From: Butyrivibrio sp. NC2007
Lineage (GTDB): Bacteria; Bacillota; Clostridia; Lachnospirales; Lachnospiraceae
Assembly: GCF_000421405.1 (NCBI RefSeq)
Contig: NZ_ATWY01000010.1
Location: 1 to 64,000, forward strand
Reading direction: 5' to 3'
DNA length: 64,000 nt
Made by a program: the position numbers and the translations under genes. Shown piece after piece: positions 8,255 to 17,023 of this stretch. The notes under the pieces were generated by a model, which worked only from the letters and a program-made list of their open reading frames with translations, was not told the origin of the DNA and did not search any database. Within the stretch, counting starts at the first letter, position 1, and every line of letters starts with the position of its first letter.

Positions 8255-9673
8255 TTATGCTCTAATCCTGGATTCGATGGTATCGATATCCATTTCCCAT
8301 TCGTTTTCTCCACCCCAGTCGCCGACGATGGAATTGATGGTACTTCCATCTTCAGAAGTGATGGTGGTCTCAAGCCTGTAATTCATCTTGATGGTCTTGG
8401 TTGACTTACCTGAAGTTATATAGCTCTTAAGGTAAGTTACGTCGTACTTGGTGTGAGGATAAAGCTGTCCGTCTATAGCGCCGGGCTCATAAGAAATTGA
8501 ATCTCTCTGTACACCATCATCCTCAAAGAAGTTGGCCCAAAGTGTTATAACACCTGTTGTCTCAGGATTCTCTTCAAAATCAAGGAACCTGTAGGACCAT
8601 TTCCCGTCATTTCGGTTAAGGATCATTGCCTCACGGCTTATTGGCACATAGGTTGTGTTCTCCTGAGGTGTATATTCATCATTTAAAAAGATATCTCTGA
8701 GAGCCAGATACTCATCTGATACAACAAAGCTTCTGAGCTCATCTACATTTCCAACATCAAGCTGTGTGAAGATGTCAGCAAAAACTGCCTGAACCTCCTG
8801 TGCGTTTGAAAGGCACTCCTTAAATGAATCAAGGTTCTCATCTGTTCCGCAGGCAGCCTCAACCTGAGATATCAGCTCCTGATAAGCCTCCACGTCTGAG
8901 TAGTTCATGGTAAAAGAGCTGACTCCGGGTGTAGCGTACTCAAGGATTACCTTCTTAAGCTCGTCAGTAGGGTTGGTCTCATATATTGCCAAAAGCTCTT
9001 TCTCAAAGTTCAGATACTCTTCAAATGAGAAGGTATCACTTCCGCGCTCGCTTGAATATGTTGAAGCATCAGATCTAAAGAGTGCATCTGCGTTGTAGCT
9101 GTATGCATCATCAAAAACTCTTGTATATGCTGCATCTAAAAGCTCTACTGCATCCTTGTTGGTGTTGTCATCCTTAAGCACTGATTCTATGGAAAGAACT
9201 GTCTCCATATCAGCGTTCTTGGTGTTCATGGAATCTACCGCTTCATTTAAGATAACTGTGTGGTAGTTGTCCAAAAGACCTGTGTTCTCAGTGTTCTGCC
9301 ATCCATCATAGAGGATCTTCTTGGCAGACTCAGAATCATCTATACTAAGGAATGCGCCTGCCATATTGCTGTAGGCTGTAACTGAGTGCTTGTCTATCTT
9401 GATTGCCTCTGAATAGGAATCGATTGCTGCCTCGTAATCAGCATCCTCAGTATATCTGTTTCCTGCTGCTATCGCTTTATTTACTTTTACAAAAGGAAGG
9501 TGATTATAAACTGTATATCCGCCAACTACTGCCAAAACTGATGCTGCAGCTATTACTGCGATCTTTCTCATATCGTAGTGGCGCCTCTTCCTTATTTTTG
9601 GTCTTCTGACAGTTACGTTTCTGCTGTAACTCTTGTCCGAATTTCTGTAACTATTAACTCTTGCCGTGCTCAA
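8255..9673 (-). CDS. Membrane-anchored TPR protein
   Basis: A protein of unknown role, 472 residues from a TTG start with AGGG eight to nine bases upstream. A very basic N-terminus (RRPKIRKRRHYD) is followed by one membrane helix (residues about 36-52), so the rest is probably extracytoplasmic. Residues about 70-130 hold TPR-like helices (YEAAIDSYSEAIKID, AYSNMAGAFLSIDD). The C-terminal region is beta-rich and without recognisable catalytic motifs. An alternative start at MRKIAVIAAASV would still keep the helix. Thiamine pyrophosphokinase starts one base after its stop, implying shared translation, but the functional link is unclear. Confidence 0.6.
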   Translation of the reverse strand: MSTARVNSYRNSDKSYSRNVTVRRPKIRKRRHYDMRKIAVIAAASVLAVVGGYTVYNHLPFVKVNKAIAAGNRYTEDADYEAAIDSYSEAIKIDKHSVTAYSNMAGAFLSIDDSESAKKILYDGWQNTENTGLLDNYHTVILNEAVDSMNTKNADMETVLSIESVLKDDNTNKDAVELLDAAYTRVFDDAYSYNADALFRSDASTYSSERGSDTFSFEEYLNFEKELLAIYETNPTDELKKVILEYATPGVSSFTMNYSDVEAYQELISQVEAACGTDENLDSFKECLSNAQEVQAVFADIFTQLDVGNVDELRSFVVSDEYLALRDIFLNDEYTPQENTTYVPISREAMILNRNDGKWSYRFLDFEENPETTGVITLWANFFEDDGVQRDSISYEPGAIDGQLYPHTKYDVTYLKSYITSGKSTKTIKMNYRLETTITSEDGSTINSIVGDWGGENEWEMDIDTIESRIRA

Positions 9674-9779
9674 AACTAAATCCCTTACTTCCCCTCATAA
9701 TAAAAATTAATGCAACAAAAGAAGCCATATGCTTCCCCACATACAGTTTCTCTCCTCGAAAATCATACACACTTTTGAT

Positions 9780-9808
9780 AGTATAGCACAAACCTTCCTG
9801 AACTGAAA
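9780..9808 (-). promoter_or_regulatory. Promoter of the TPR / thiamine pyrophosphokinase / DUF4153 operon
   Basis: Minus-strand -10 box TATACT (9780-9785) with an upstream TGC, making an extended -10, and a weak -35 box TTTCAG (9803-9808) 17 bases away. It lies about 107 bases upstream of the TTG start, so the leader is long. The rest of the 9674-9968 gap is AT-rich, and I see no other clear element on it. Confidence 0.5.
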
Positions 9809-9968
9809 GATAAATATTAATTTTTTCTTAACAAATATCTTTTGACTAAAATCTTGAAAATATGACACATTGACCTCAAAAGCGTAGACACAGGTCTATT
9901 CGAAAAATAAAATATACTTATCAAAATATACATTTATTTAAACTACTGTTGTTTTGGAGGGATTTAAA

Positions 9969-10613
9969 ATGAAAATTGCTCTTATCAATGAGAATTCTCA
10001 AGCAGCCAAGAACGCAATGATCTATGGCGCGCTCAAGAAGGTAGCTGACAAGCACGGTTTTGAAGTGTTTAACTACGGAATGTACTCAGCAGAGGACGAG
10101 GCACAGCTTACCTATGTACAGAACGGTATCCTTGCCTGTGTGCTCCTTAATTCCGGCGCTGCCGATTATGTTGTTACAGGCTGCGGAACAGGCGAAGGCG
10201 CTATGCTTGCATGCAACAGCTTCCCTGGTGTTATCTGCGGACACGTAACAGATCCTCTTGATGCCTACACTTTTGCACAGGTTAATGACGGAAATGCCAT
10301 CGCCATGAACTTCGCCCTTAAGTCAGGCTGGGGTGCCGAATTAAATCTTGAGTACAGCTTCGAGAAGCTCTTTAGTGAGCCAAGCGGACAGGGATATCCA
10401 AGAGAAAGAGCTGTTCCTGAGCAGCGCAACAAGAAGATCCTCGACGAGGTAAGAAAGGTTACTGTAGTTCAGGATGTTCCTGCTATTCTTAAGAGCCTTG
10501 ATCAGGACCTTGTTAAGGGTGCATTCTCAGGTGAGCACTTCCTTGAGTACTTCGATGCCAATGCTAAGGATGAGAACATCAAAGCTGCTGTTCACGAAAT
10601 CCTCGGTAAGTAA
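9969..10613 (+). CDS. RpiB/LacA/LacB family sugar-phosphate isomerase
   Basis: Members isomerise aldose and ketose phosphates such as ribose-5-phosphate or galactose-6-phosphate. The start at 9969 follows GGAGG by 8 bases and gives 214 residues, longer than the usual 150 of RpiB. The conserved core is present: YVVTGCGTGEGAMLACN holds the catalytic Cys region and GVICGHVTDPLDAYTFAQ, NDGNAIAM the phosphate-binding side. A C-terminal extension of about 60 residues follows (from about 155). It stands alone, and its stop is followed by the palindrome at 10622-10656. The substrate cannot be told from sequence. Confidence 0.85.
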   Translation: MKIALINENSQAAKNAMIYGALKKVADKHGFEVFNYGMYSAEDEAQLTYVQNGILACVLLNSGAADYVVTGCGTGEGAMLACNSFPGVICGHVTDPLDAYTFAQVNDGNAIAMNFALKSGWGAELNLEYSFEKLFSEPSGQGYPRERAVPEQRNKKILDEVRKVTVVQDVPAILKSLDQDLVKGAFSGEHFLEYFDANAKDENIKAAVHEILGK

Positions 10614-10621
10614 GATTTTAA

Positions 10622-10656
10622 GAAAACCGTCCCCTGGGTCACCGGGGACGGTTCTT
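10622..10656. repeat. Second GTCACCGGGGACG-type palindrome, acting as a bidirectional terminator
   Basis: AACCGTCCCC (10625-10634) pairs with GGGGACGGTT (10644-10653), followed by TCTTTTATTTT on the plus strand. It lies between convergent genes ending at 10613 and 10657, so it probably terminates both. Its core GTCACCGGGGACGG is shared with the longer repeat at 787-851, which marks it as a member of the same dispersed family. Confidence 0.75.
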
Positions 10657-11850
10657 TTATTTTAGAATTATTATCACATCATCAAGGATATAATGAAAGG
10701 TCGGATACGACGTATTCTGATTTTCAATATATCCATTCTTTAAACTTATCTTATCAGACGGGTTCTTTGGATCAGTTCCTGTATAATCTCCCCAGAAAAC
10801 GAAGTCATTGTGTCCTCTCTTGAATTTATCTATCGCAACATTCATGGCTTTTTGTGTTCCGGGAGCACAGACCTGGAGATTTAAGTCAACTATTTCAACC
10901 CATCCGAACTCATATCCTGCTGCTATATCAGTTCCGTGAACGCTTCCCTGTACAACGCTCTCAATCTCTCTGCTGTTCATCACAGCATCAACCGCTCCAA
11001 GCACGTATGGCTCCCAACAAATTCTGGATGTTACCAGTGATGATCCCGGTGCAACCTCTGACATACTCTGGTTATAGCCGACAAAGTAAACTTCCTTTTT
11101 GGCTGAAGCCTCTTCACATGCAATGGCAGGTCCAATGGTATCGGTGTGCTGCGACAAAATAACACATCCGTCTTTAATAAGCTGCATCGCTGCACTCTTT
11201 TCATGAGCATAGCTGCTCCAGGTATTGGTGTAGCAGACCTTCATCTTAGCTTCTGGAACAATACTTCTTACTCCCAGCAAAAATGCCGTGTAGCCGGATA
11301 TTACTTCAGATGTTGGAAATGCTGCGACAAAGCCTACCAAGGCCTCATCAGATCTTATTGTTCCCTCGCTTATCATCTGCTTTATCTTCATGCCGGCAGC
11401 AATTCCGCTGACATATCTTCCCTGATAAGCTTCCCCTTTAAATGTGTGGTAATTCTCCGGAACGGGAACTCCGTTCATATCCATATACGAAGTCTGGCAG
11501 AACTGGGTATTGGGATATTCAGGAGCAAGCTCTTTAACCATCTCACTATAACCGTTGAAAAAGATGATATCGCACCCCTTGTCTGCAAGCTCTCTTAAAG
11601 GCTCTTCCATCTCATCGTCAAGAACGTTGCTGCAGGTAAATATCTCTACATGATCACCGTATTTCTTTTCCAGTGCGTCCTTTGCCAGAGAGAAGTTGTA
11701 AGTATATGGAGTGCTCTCGTCGTTGTCATAAATAAAGCCAACTTTTAGTGTATCTCTGCCCACCGAAGGATTGAGGATCTTGAACACAATACAGAATGCA
11801 GCGAGCGAAACAAGGCATGTTATAAAAGTTATAATATGAGTTTTTTTCAT
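10657..11850 (-). CDS. BMP/PnrA-family substrate-binding protein
   Basis: BMP-family proteins are the extracellular binding subunits of nucleoside-type ABC importers. The 397-residue protein has an N-terminal hydrophobic anchor (residues 5-25, no clear lipobox) and the family fold: VGFIYDNDESTPYTY, GCDIIFFNGYSEM, YQGRYVSGIAAGM, VGFVAAFPTSEVISGYTAF and the ligand-pocket segment ILSQHTDT. It starts 3 bases after the stop of the HD-GYP gene, so they form an operon. No nucleoside permease or ATPase is nearby, so I infer that it may serve as a ligand sensor partner for that signalling protein. Ligand unknown. Confidence 0.8.
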   Translation of the reverse strand: MKKTHIITFITCLVSLAAFCIVFKILNPSVGRDTLKVGFIYDNDESTPYTYNFSLAKDALEKKYGDHVEIFTCSNVLDDEMEEPLRELADKGCDIIFFNGYSEMVKELAPEYPNTQFCQTSYMDMNGVPVPENYHTFKGEAYQGRYVSGIAAGMKIKQMISEGTIRSDEALVGFVAAFPTSEVISGYTAFLLGVRSIVPEAKMKVCYTNTWSSYAHEKSAAMQLIKDGCVILSQHTDTIGPAIACEEASAKKEVYFVGYNQSMSEVAPGSSLVTSRICWEPYVLGAVDAVMNSREIESVVQGSVHGTDIAAGYEFGWVEIVDLNLQVCAPGTQKAMNVAIDKFKRGHNDFVFWGDYTGTDPKNPSDKISLKNGYIENQNTSYPTFHYILDDVIIILK

Positions 11851-11853
11851 ACC

Positions 11854-14800
11854 TTATCCTTTCTCCGCCTTATCCTGAGCCGGTTCGTTTTTCTTCATTT
11901 CAGCTTCCTGTATCTGTTTATCTTCCTTCTGCCTTCTCTCAAGTTCTTCCTGTGACTTTTCATCAACCTTCTGAATCTCTGACTGTTTCTGGCCATAAAT
12001 AGCTTCCAGGTCGATAACTCCTTTGTCTACTAGACGAAGGAACGCATCAAGGGCATCAGGATCAAACTGTGTTCCTCTTCCCCTCTTCATCTCATTCATA
12101 ACATAATCGTTATCCATGTGATTACGGTATACACGGTTTGAAGTCATGGCGTCGAAAGCATCCGCCACACCGATTATTCTTGCAAAAAGAGGTATCTCCT
12201 CTCCTTTTAGTCCATCCGGATATCCACGGCCGTCGTATCTCTCGTGATGATATCTTGTTCCGTCCTGAACATGGTCAACCAGCGTGAAGTCTTTAAGGAT
12301 CTCTGCTCCGCTTACTACGTGGGATTTCATCTTGGCATACTCTTCATCCGTAAGACGACCTACTTTATTAAGCACGCTGTCAGGAATTCCAATCTTACCG
12401 ATATCATGCATCTGTGCTGCTTTTCGAAGGTTTGAAAGAGCTTTTTCTCTCTGCCACCAGGGGAAGCAGTTCATCTCTTCTGCAATAAGCACAGCATAAT
12501 CCGCTACACGGGATGAGTGCTGACTTGTACGAACATCCTTGGCATCGACGGAATTAGCTATGGCCATGACCGTCTCATTTGCCATATTGATCTTAACCTG
12601 CTGCTGACGGAGCTGTCTTTGAACCACAAGCCAGGTTGTCCAAACGATCAGCGCTATAAGTACAAGGAGCATATATAATAAGAACCCTGACTGTTCATAG
12701 AACTCACCTTCTTTTATTACCGTGAACTTTCGCTCCTCAAGCACTTGTTCTCCGGCACTGTCCAGTATTGCCAGATGGAATGTGAACGTGCCTGAGGGCA
12801 GGTTTACGTAGATGATATTGCTGAGGTTATTCTGCGCAACCTTGGTCCACTGGGTATCATAACCTTCAAGATAATAGCCCACATTTGGATCCTGAATGGT
12901 ATAGTTTAATATCTCGGGATCAAGTTCAACTCTGCTGATGCCCTGACCGATAGTAATTGAACCATGGCGATCTATAGGAACCGGAGTTCCGTCAAGCTTT
13001 ACAGCTGCCAGCTGCATTCTATAGGATCTTACATCGCTGTTGTATTTTTCAACATCGATGACATAAACACCTGTATCACAAGGAAGGAACAGCTCTCCGT
13101 TTCCGTTGTAATAATTCCAGGAATTGGCTGTAAGTGATGTACCTAGTCCTCTTCTTGCATCTAAAAGCTCCCAGGCAATCTCGCCGCCTTCAACAAGTTC
13201 ATCACGCTCAACAACATAGATTCCGGCACTGGACATTACAAAGAGAGTATCCGCATCCTTTACCCAGATATCATAGTTGTTAAAGTAAGGGAACTTGTCC
13301 AGAACTCTGATATTTTTGTTCTCGTCAAGATAACACAGACTGTTACTGGTAACGAGAAATACGCCTTCGGATTTCGGATCCTTTATTGTCCTTAAAATTA
13401 CACCGCTGCTAAGGCCGTCATCCCTGGTAAGCATCCTTTCTACTTTGCCGTCTTTTATTACCGCAATGCCGTCTCCGTCTGTGCCTGCCAGGATTGTTCC
13501 ATCTCTCATCTCGGTAATGGTAAGGATCATGGAGTTAATAAGACCATCTTCGTTCTTTATTGTCTTTGTTACTTTATGGTCTTCTATGTAACTGATGCCG
13601 GTATCTCCCGCTGCAATGATGGTGCCATCAGAAAGCCCTGTCACGATACGTGCTCTGCTTCCAAAGCTTCCGTTATCAGCATTATATGCCCAGCTTTCGC
13701 CGGTGGGTGAATACTCTATAAGGCCGTTTCCGTAGGTGCAAACCCACAAATGGTTTTTCTGGTCAACGTAGAGGCATCGTATTCTCTTTCCCTCAAGCTC
13801 CTCTGTAAGCTCATTTTCTATCTCGTTGTGACATCCCTTGTCTACTATATCCAGACCTTTATCAGTTCCGATATAATAGTTTCGCTGCCAGGAAACAATG
13901 GAATTCACCACGTTTCTCTCCATTCCGATAGCGCCGTAAACATCCCTGAACGGAGATTTTGCAAGACGAAGAAGGCCAAGTCTTGATGATGTAAACCAAA
14001 GATTGCCCTGATAGTCACACAACATATGATCAATGGAATTATTAAAATCGTTGGTATTAAGATGATGGAACCCATGGATATTAGAATAAGAAACTCCGCT
14101 GTCAGATGAAACAAACATGGTTCCGTTATTTAAAAAGCTGATGTCATTAATATTGATAGCGCCCTCGCAGGTGGTTACTCTTATCTTCTTAAAACTTCCG
14201 GCTGAGATGTCGTAGTTGTAAATATTATTGGTAGAAGTTCCGACCATAAGCGTTCCGTTAGGCGCAAAGGTACAGCAATTGAACTCCTCTCCATCCTGGG
14301 ACAGCTTAATGGAATTTAAAATATTACCGCTCTTAAGAAGGTATAGCGTTCCATCTGATGAAATGGCAGCTACATGCCCCTCATCATCAGCGGTTATACT
14401 CTCAACATAATAAACTTCGGGGAGTGTACTTGCAGCCTTAAGTCCGTTGTTCATCACCAGGATCTGCATACTTCCGCTGGTACCAATATAATAGTATCCA
14501 TCAGTGGCACGAACTATACTTTTAACAGAATTCGAAGGAAGCCCTGTGGACTGATCAAGAACATTTACTACCTTCTCGCGGATAACAATGGACAGACCAT
14601 TATCGTTGGTCCCGATCCAAAGTCGTCCCTCTTCATCTACATAGAGGCAGTTTACGTTTTTTACAGATTCATAATTGTCTATCCAGCGAAATTCCCTTCC
14701 GTTATACCTATAGAGTCCTGCGTAAGTACCAATCCAAAGCACGCCGTCATTGGTCTGTGCAATATCATTTGCCTCACCACAGGGAAGGCCATTATTGGAG

Positions 14801-15495
14801 CTGTAAACACTTTGAACATAGTCGTTGTAGTCTTCCGTAGTATCCGCAGTAATATCCTCTGCTTTTGAAGGGAAAGATAAGCACATCGACAGACACAGGA
14901 TAAGAGCAGCTCCTGTTGTAGTGCCCTTCCTTACTGCATCAATTTCATCCTGATTGTCCTTGATATGCATTAAGAAAACCGTAACGAAAACTGCACCTAT
15001 TGTAAGAACCTTGTCTACAAACTCAAGTGCCAGCTGTCCGAAGACAAAACACAAAAACGGAGGCCAATTCCTATCAAAAAGATAGTAAATCACTCCGTCT
15101 CCCCACTTATTTCCGGTAAAACCTTCTGTAAATATCATATTGACGGGAACTGAAACGACGAGTGCTGTCAGAACAACTAAAGAAGCGGCTTTCATATAGC
15201 CATAGAGATAATCAAACCAGTTTTTCCTGGCTGCTATTCCAACAATAATACCCAGAGCAATACTGGTAATTGAATATATGGTTGAGAGCGGATTCACCAA
15301 AGAGTATGCCAGATTTCCCGTAACTCCGACCATGGCGCCACATACAGGTCCTAAGACATAAGCACAAAGTGCCGTGCCAAAAGAGTCAGCCCAAAGCGGA
15401 AGCTCAAGCCATACAGCCAAAAACTTGCCACCTATATTGAGACCTACGCACATAACAACAAACAGAACAATCTGCAGACTCTTCCACTTTTTCAT
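11854..15495 (-). CDS. ECF-S-like membrane domain + two-component propeller + Y_Y_Y + HD-GYP signalling protein
   Basis: A 1213-residue sensor. The ATG at 15495 has AGGAGA 9 bases upstream. Residues 1-195 form about six membrane helices resembling an ECF transporter S component (AYVLGPVCGAMVGVTGNLAY, TSIALGIIVGIAARKNWF). Residues about 215-780 are Reg_prop-type propeller repeats (GVLWIGTYAGLYRYNG, EGRLWIGTNDNGLS, HLWVCTYGNGL), followed by a Y_Y_Y domain (YYLEGYDTQWTKV), a membrane helix near 905-925 and an HD-GYP domain with HD at about 1030 (HDIGKIGIP) and the GYP loop YHHERYDGRGYPDG. HD-GYP domains hydrolyse cyclic di-GMP. The charged tail (last 40 residues) is probably coiled. The gene precedes and is coupled to the BMP protein. 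Input signal unknown. Confidence 0.85.
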   Translation of the reverse strand: MKKWKSLQIVLFVVMCVGLNIGGKFLAVWLELPLWADSFGTALCAYVLGPVCGAMVGVTGNLAYSLVNPLSTIYSITSIALGIIVGIAARKNWFDYLYGYMKAASLVVLTALVVSVPVNMIFTEGFTGNKWGDGVIYYLFDRNWPPFLCFVFGQLALEFVDKVLTIGAVFVTVFLMHIKDNQDEIDAVRKGTTTGAALILCLSMCLSFPSKAEDITADTTEDYNDYVQSVYSSNNGLPCGEANDIAQTNDGVLWIGTYAGLYRYNGREFRWIDNYESVKNVNCLYVDEEGRLWIGTNDNGLSIVIREKVVNVLDQSTGLPSNSVKSIVRATDGYYYIGTSGSMQILVMNNGLKAASTLPEVYYVESITADDEGHVAAISSDGTLYLLKSGNILNSIKLSQDGEEFNCCTFAPNGTLMVGTSTNNIYNYDISAGSFKKIRVTTCEGAININDISFLNNGTMFVSSDSGVSYSNIHGFHHLNTNDFNNSIDHMLCDYQGNLWFTSSRLGLLRLAKSPFRDVYGAIGMERNVVNSIVSWQRNYYIGTDKGLDIVDKGCHNEIENELTEELEGKRIRCLYVDQKNHLWVCTYGNGLIEYSPTGESWAYNADNGSFGSRARIVTGLSDGTIIAAGDTGISYIEDHKVTKTIKNEDGLINSMILTITEMRDGTILAGTDGDGIAVIKDGKVERMLTRDDGLSSGVILRTIKDPKSEGVFLVTSNSLCYLDENKNIRVLDKFPYFNNYDIWVKDADTLFVMSSAGIYVVERDELVEGGEIAWELLDARRGLGTSLTANSWNYYNGNGELFLPCDTGVYVIDVEKYNSDVRSYRMQLAAVKLDGTPVPIDRHGSITIGQGISRVELDPEILNYTIQDPNVGYYLEGYDTQWTKVAQNNLSNIIYVNLPSGTFTFHLAILDSAGEQVLEERKFTVIKEGEFYEQSGFLLYMLLVLIALIVWTTWLVVQRQLRQQQVKINMANETVMAIANSVDAKDVRTSQHSSRVADYAVLIAEEMNCFPWWQREKALSNLRKAAQMHDIGKIGIPDSVLNKVGRLTDEEYAKMKSHVVSGAEILKDFTLVDHVQDGTRYHHERYDGRGYPDGLKGEEIPLFARIIGVADAFDAMTSNRVYRNHMDNDYVMNEMKRGRGTQFDPDALDAFLRLVDKGVIDLEAIYGQKQSEIQKVDEKSQEELERRQKEDKQIQEAEMKKNEPAQDKAEKG

Positions 15496-15657
15496 TGGCA
15501 ATTTCTCCTAAACTCCCAACATTATTGATATTTTTGTACATTCATCCCTTATTACAATTATATTCTATAAAACGTACATAATCAAAAGAAAATAAAATAT
15601 ATAAAATTTTTATAAATACCAGCTTCAATCTTCTGCAATTATCGTCATAACGTACAA

Positions 15658-15695
15658 AAGGGAAGAAAGAGCCATACTGGTTTCTTTCTTCCCTT
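15658..15695 (-). terminator. Terminator of the iron-sulfur operon
   Basis: Perfect 13-base arms AAGGGAAGAAAGA (15658-15670) and TCTTTCTTCCCTT (15683-15695) enclose a 12-base loop. On the minus strand the stem is followed by TTTTGTACG. It stands 25 bases beyond the stop of the C_GCAxxG_C_C gene. Confidence 0.8.
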
Positions 15696-15720
15696 ATTTT
15701 TTATATCAAAGCTCCGGTCA

Positions 15721-16113
15721 TCAGCTAAGTCCCAGCACTTCACCGTAGATCATAACTGCATTTCTAACGCACTCCTCGCACGGGCAAAGAGGCTTACCAT
15801 CTGTAACGGTTTTTAAGTCCTTACATTTTATTGCTCCGCATCTGTTATTGAACTCTTCCTGGATCTGCCTTGTAATTCCAAGAGTTCCTCTTCCTTCAGT
15901 CTTAAGTCCTGCTATCATTCCTGCACCTATAAGCGCTCCACAGGTTGCCTCAAGATTTCCCATACCTGCGCAGAACCCTGCTGATATCTGCCTGAGTTGT
16001 TCCTCAGAAAGCCCCGTCTCATCAGCAAGTGCCACAGTTACCGACTGAGCACAGTTATACATTCCGGAGTTTTTCATTTCAACTGCCTTTGCAGCTCTTT
16101 CTTCTAATGTCAT
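15721..16113 (-). CDS. C_GCAxxG_C_C family (redox-active cysteine) protein
   Basis: A 130-residue soluble protein of the C_GCAxxG_C_C family, named for its spaced cysteines: YNCAQSV (Cys21), GFCAGMGNLEATCGAL (the GCAxxG-C core), CGAIKCKD and CPCEECV. The seven cysteines suggest metal or redox chemistry, but no member's reaction is firmly known to me. It lies 3 bases downstream of the membrane iron-sulfur protein, as the last gene of a three-gene redox operon under probable HxlR control. Confidence 0.88.
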   Translation of the reverse strand: MTLEERAAKAVEMKNSGMYNCAQSVTVALADETGLSEEQLRQISAGFCAGMGNLEATCGALIGAGMIAGLKTEGRGTLGITRQIQEEFNNRCGAIKCKDLKTVTDGKPLCPCEECVRNAVMIYGEVLGLS

Positions 16114-16116
16114 ATT

Positions 16117-16713
16117 TCAGGCTCCTTTCTTTGCCTTGATCTTACAGATTCCCTGAGTCATGGTTCCCATAGGACAGAACGAGCACCAGGTTCTCTCTTT
16201 ATATAGTGCCATTACTATAAGTCCGATAAGGGTGGATGTCAGCATCAGGCTATAGAATCCAAAGCCAAACTGCGCAACCCAGTCGGGGAATATACTACCA
16301 TTATACGCCCATTTCCACGGAACTCTAAAGGTCCAGAAAAGTTTAATTGCTTTTCTCAAGGTCTGAGCTCCCGAGAACACCATATAGGTCTGGAATACCA
16401 TCGTTCCGAACATAGTCAGGAAAAAGGCGAGGAATCCATACCTGAACCACTTTGATGATATCCACTTTGGCGCCTGCTTCCTTCTTGAGAATTTAAGATT
16501 TCTTCCAAGCACCCAAAAGAGCTGTCCTCTTCCGCACATGTGATTGCAAAACCACTTGTTTCCTCCTGCGATTGCAAATATCAGCGGCAGGATAAAATCT
16601 ATCATTCCAAGCCATGTAAATAGAATATTAAAAAATCCGAGAGCAAAATAGATAATTGACCAGATCCATAGATAGTCATACCAGTGACTCTTTTTGTTAA
16701 CCGCTTTCTTCAT
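16117..16713 (-). CDS. Membrane 4Fe-4S protein (NapH/NosR-like electron carrier)
   Basis: A 198-residue membrane protein with about four hydrophobic helices and two cytoplasmic cysteine motifs, CNHMCGRG (about residues 53-60) and CSFCPMG (near 180), similar to the polyferredoxin domain of NapH/NosR/RnfH-like quinone-linked electron carriers. The chosen ATG overlaps the stop of the ferredoxin gene as ATGA, with GGAGG further upstream; a longer frame of 16 codons would lie entirely within the ferredoxin. It probably passes electrons between the ferredoxin and a membrane partner. Partner and substrate cannot be named. Confidence 0.8.
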   Translation of the reverse strand: MKKAVNKKSHWYDYLWIWSIIYFALGFFNILFTWLGMIDFILPLIFAIAGGNKWFCNHMCGRGQLFWVLGRNLKFSRRKQAPKWISSKWFRYGFLAFFLTMFGTMVFQTYMVFSGAQTLRKAIKLFWTFRVPWKWAYNGSIFPDWVAQFGFGFYSLMLTSTLIGLIVMALYKERTWCSFCPMGTMTQGICKIKAKKGA

Positions 16714-16910
16714 CTGCCCCCATCCTCCATTTCCTGTACTCTTATTGATCCGGCAGGACATGCCTTCTCACAGATTCCGCATCCTACACACATAGATAAA
16801 TCCACATCCGCATAGCACCCTTTGTAAATACTTATGGCGCCTCTCGGACACTGCCCGGCACATACTCCGCAGGCAACACATCTGTCTGTATCGTTTACTG
16901 CCCGTTTCAT
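16710..16910 (-). CDS. Small 2[4Fe-4S] ferredoxin
   Basis: A 66-residue bacterial ferredoxin with two classical cluster motifs, CVACGVCAGQCP (residues 11-22) and CVGCGICEKACP (41-52). It is a soluble low-potential electron carrier. It heads the redox operon, overlaps the membrane iron-sulfur gene by 4 bases and diverges from the HxlR regulator across 113 bases. Its promoter is TTGATA-16-TATAAT, with the -10 box at 16957-16962. Confidence 0.93.
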   Translation of the reverse strand: MKRAVNDTDRCVACGVCAGQCPRGAISIYKGCYADVDLSMCVGCGICEKACPAGSIRVQEMEDGGR

Positions 16911-16930
16911 TCTAATAATCTCCTACATAC

Positions 16931-16986
16931 ACTTGATTTATTTAAGTAACATGGATATTATATCTGGTATAAAAAGTATATCAAGT
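16931..16986. promoter_or_regulatory. Divergent overlapping promoters and candidate HxlR operator
   Basis: Minus strand (ferredoxin): -35 TTGATA at 16979-16984, 16-base spacer, perfect -10 TATAAT at 16957-16962. Plus strand (hxlR): -35 TTGATT at 16933-16938, 17-base spacer, -10 TATTAT at 16956-16961. The two -10 boxes occupy the same bases, so the polymerases would compete. The outer half-sites ACTTGAT (16931-16937) and ATCAAGT (16980-16986) form a perfect inverted repeat across both -35 boxes, a candidate operator. Promoter boxes are seen; the operator role is inferred. Confidence 0.65.
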
Positions 16987-17023
16987 ACGCAGTTAATATT
17001 GACCTGGTAAGGAAAATGATACT

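Noticed and set aside
7576-8373. Longer thiamine pyrophosphokinase start at 8373
   Set aside because: It would overlap the TPR gene by 119 bases, and the added residues are not part of the kinase fold; the ATG at 8253 directly follows the upstream stop.
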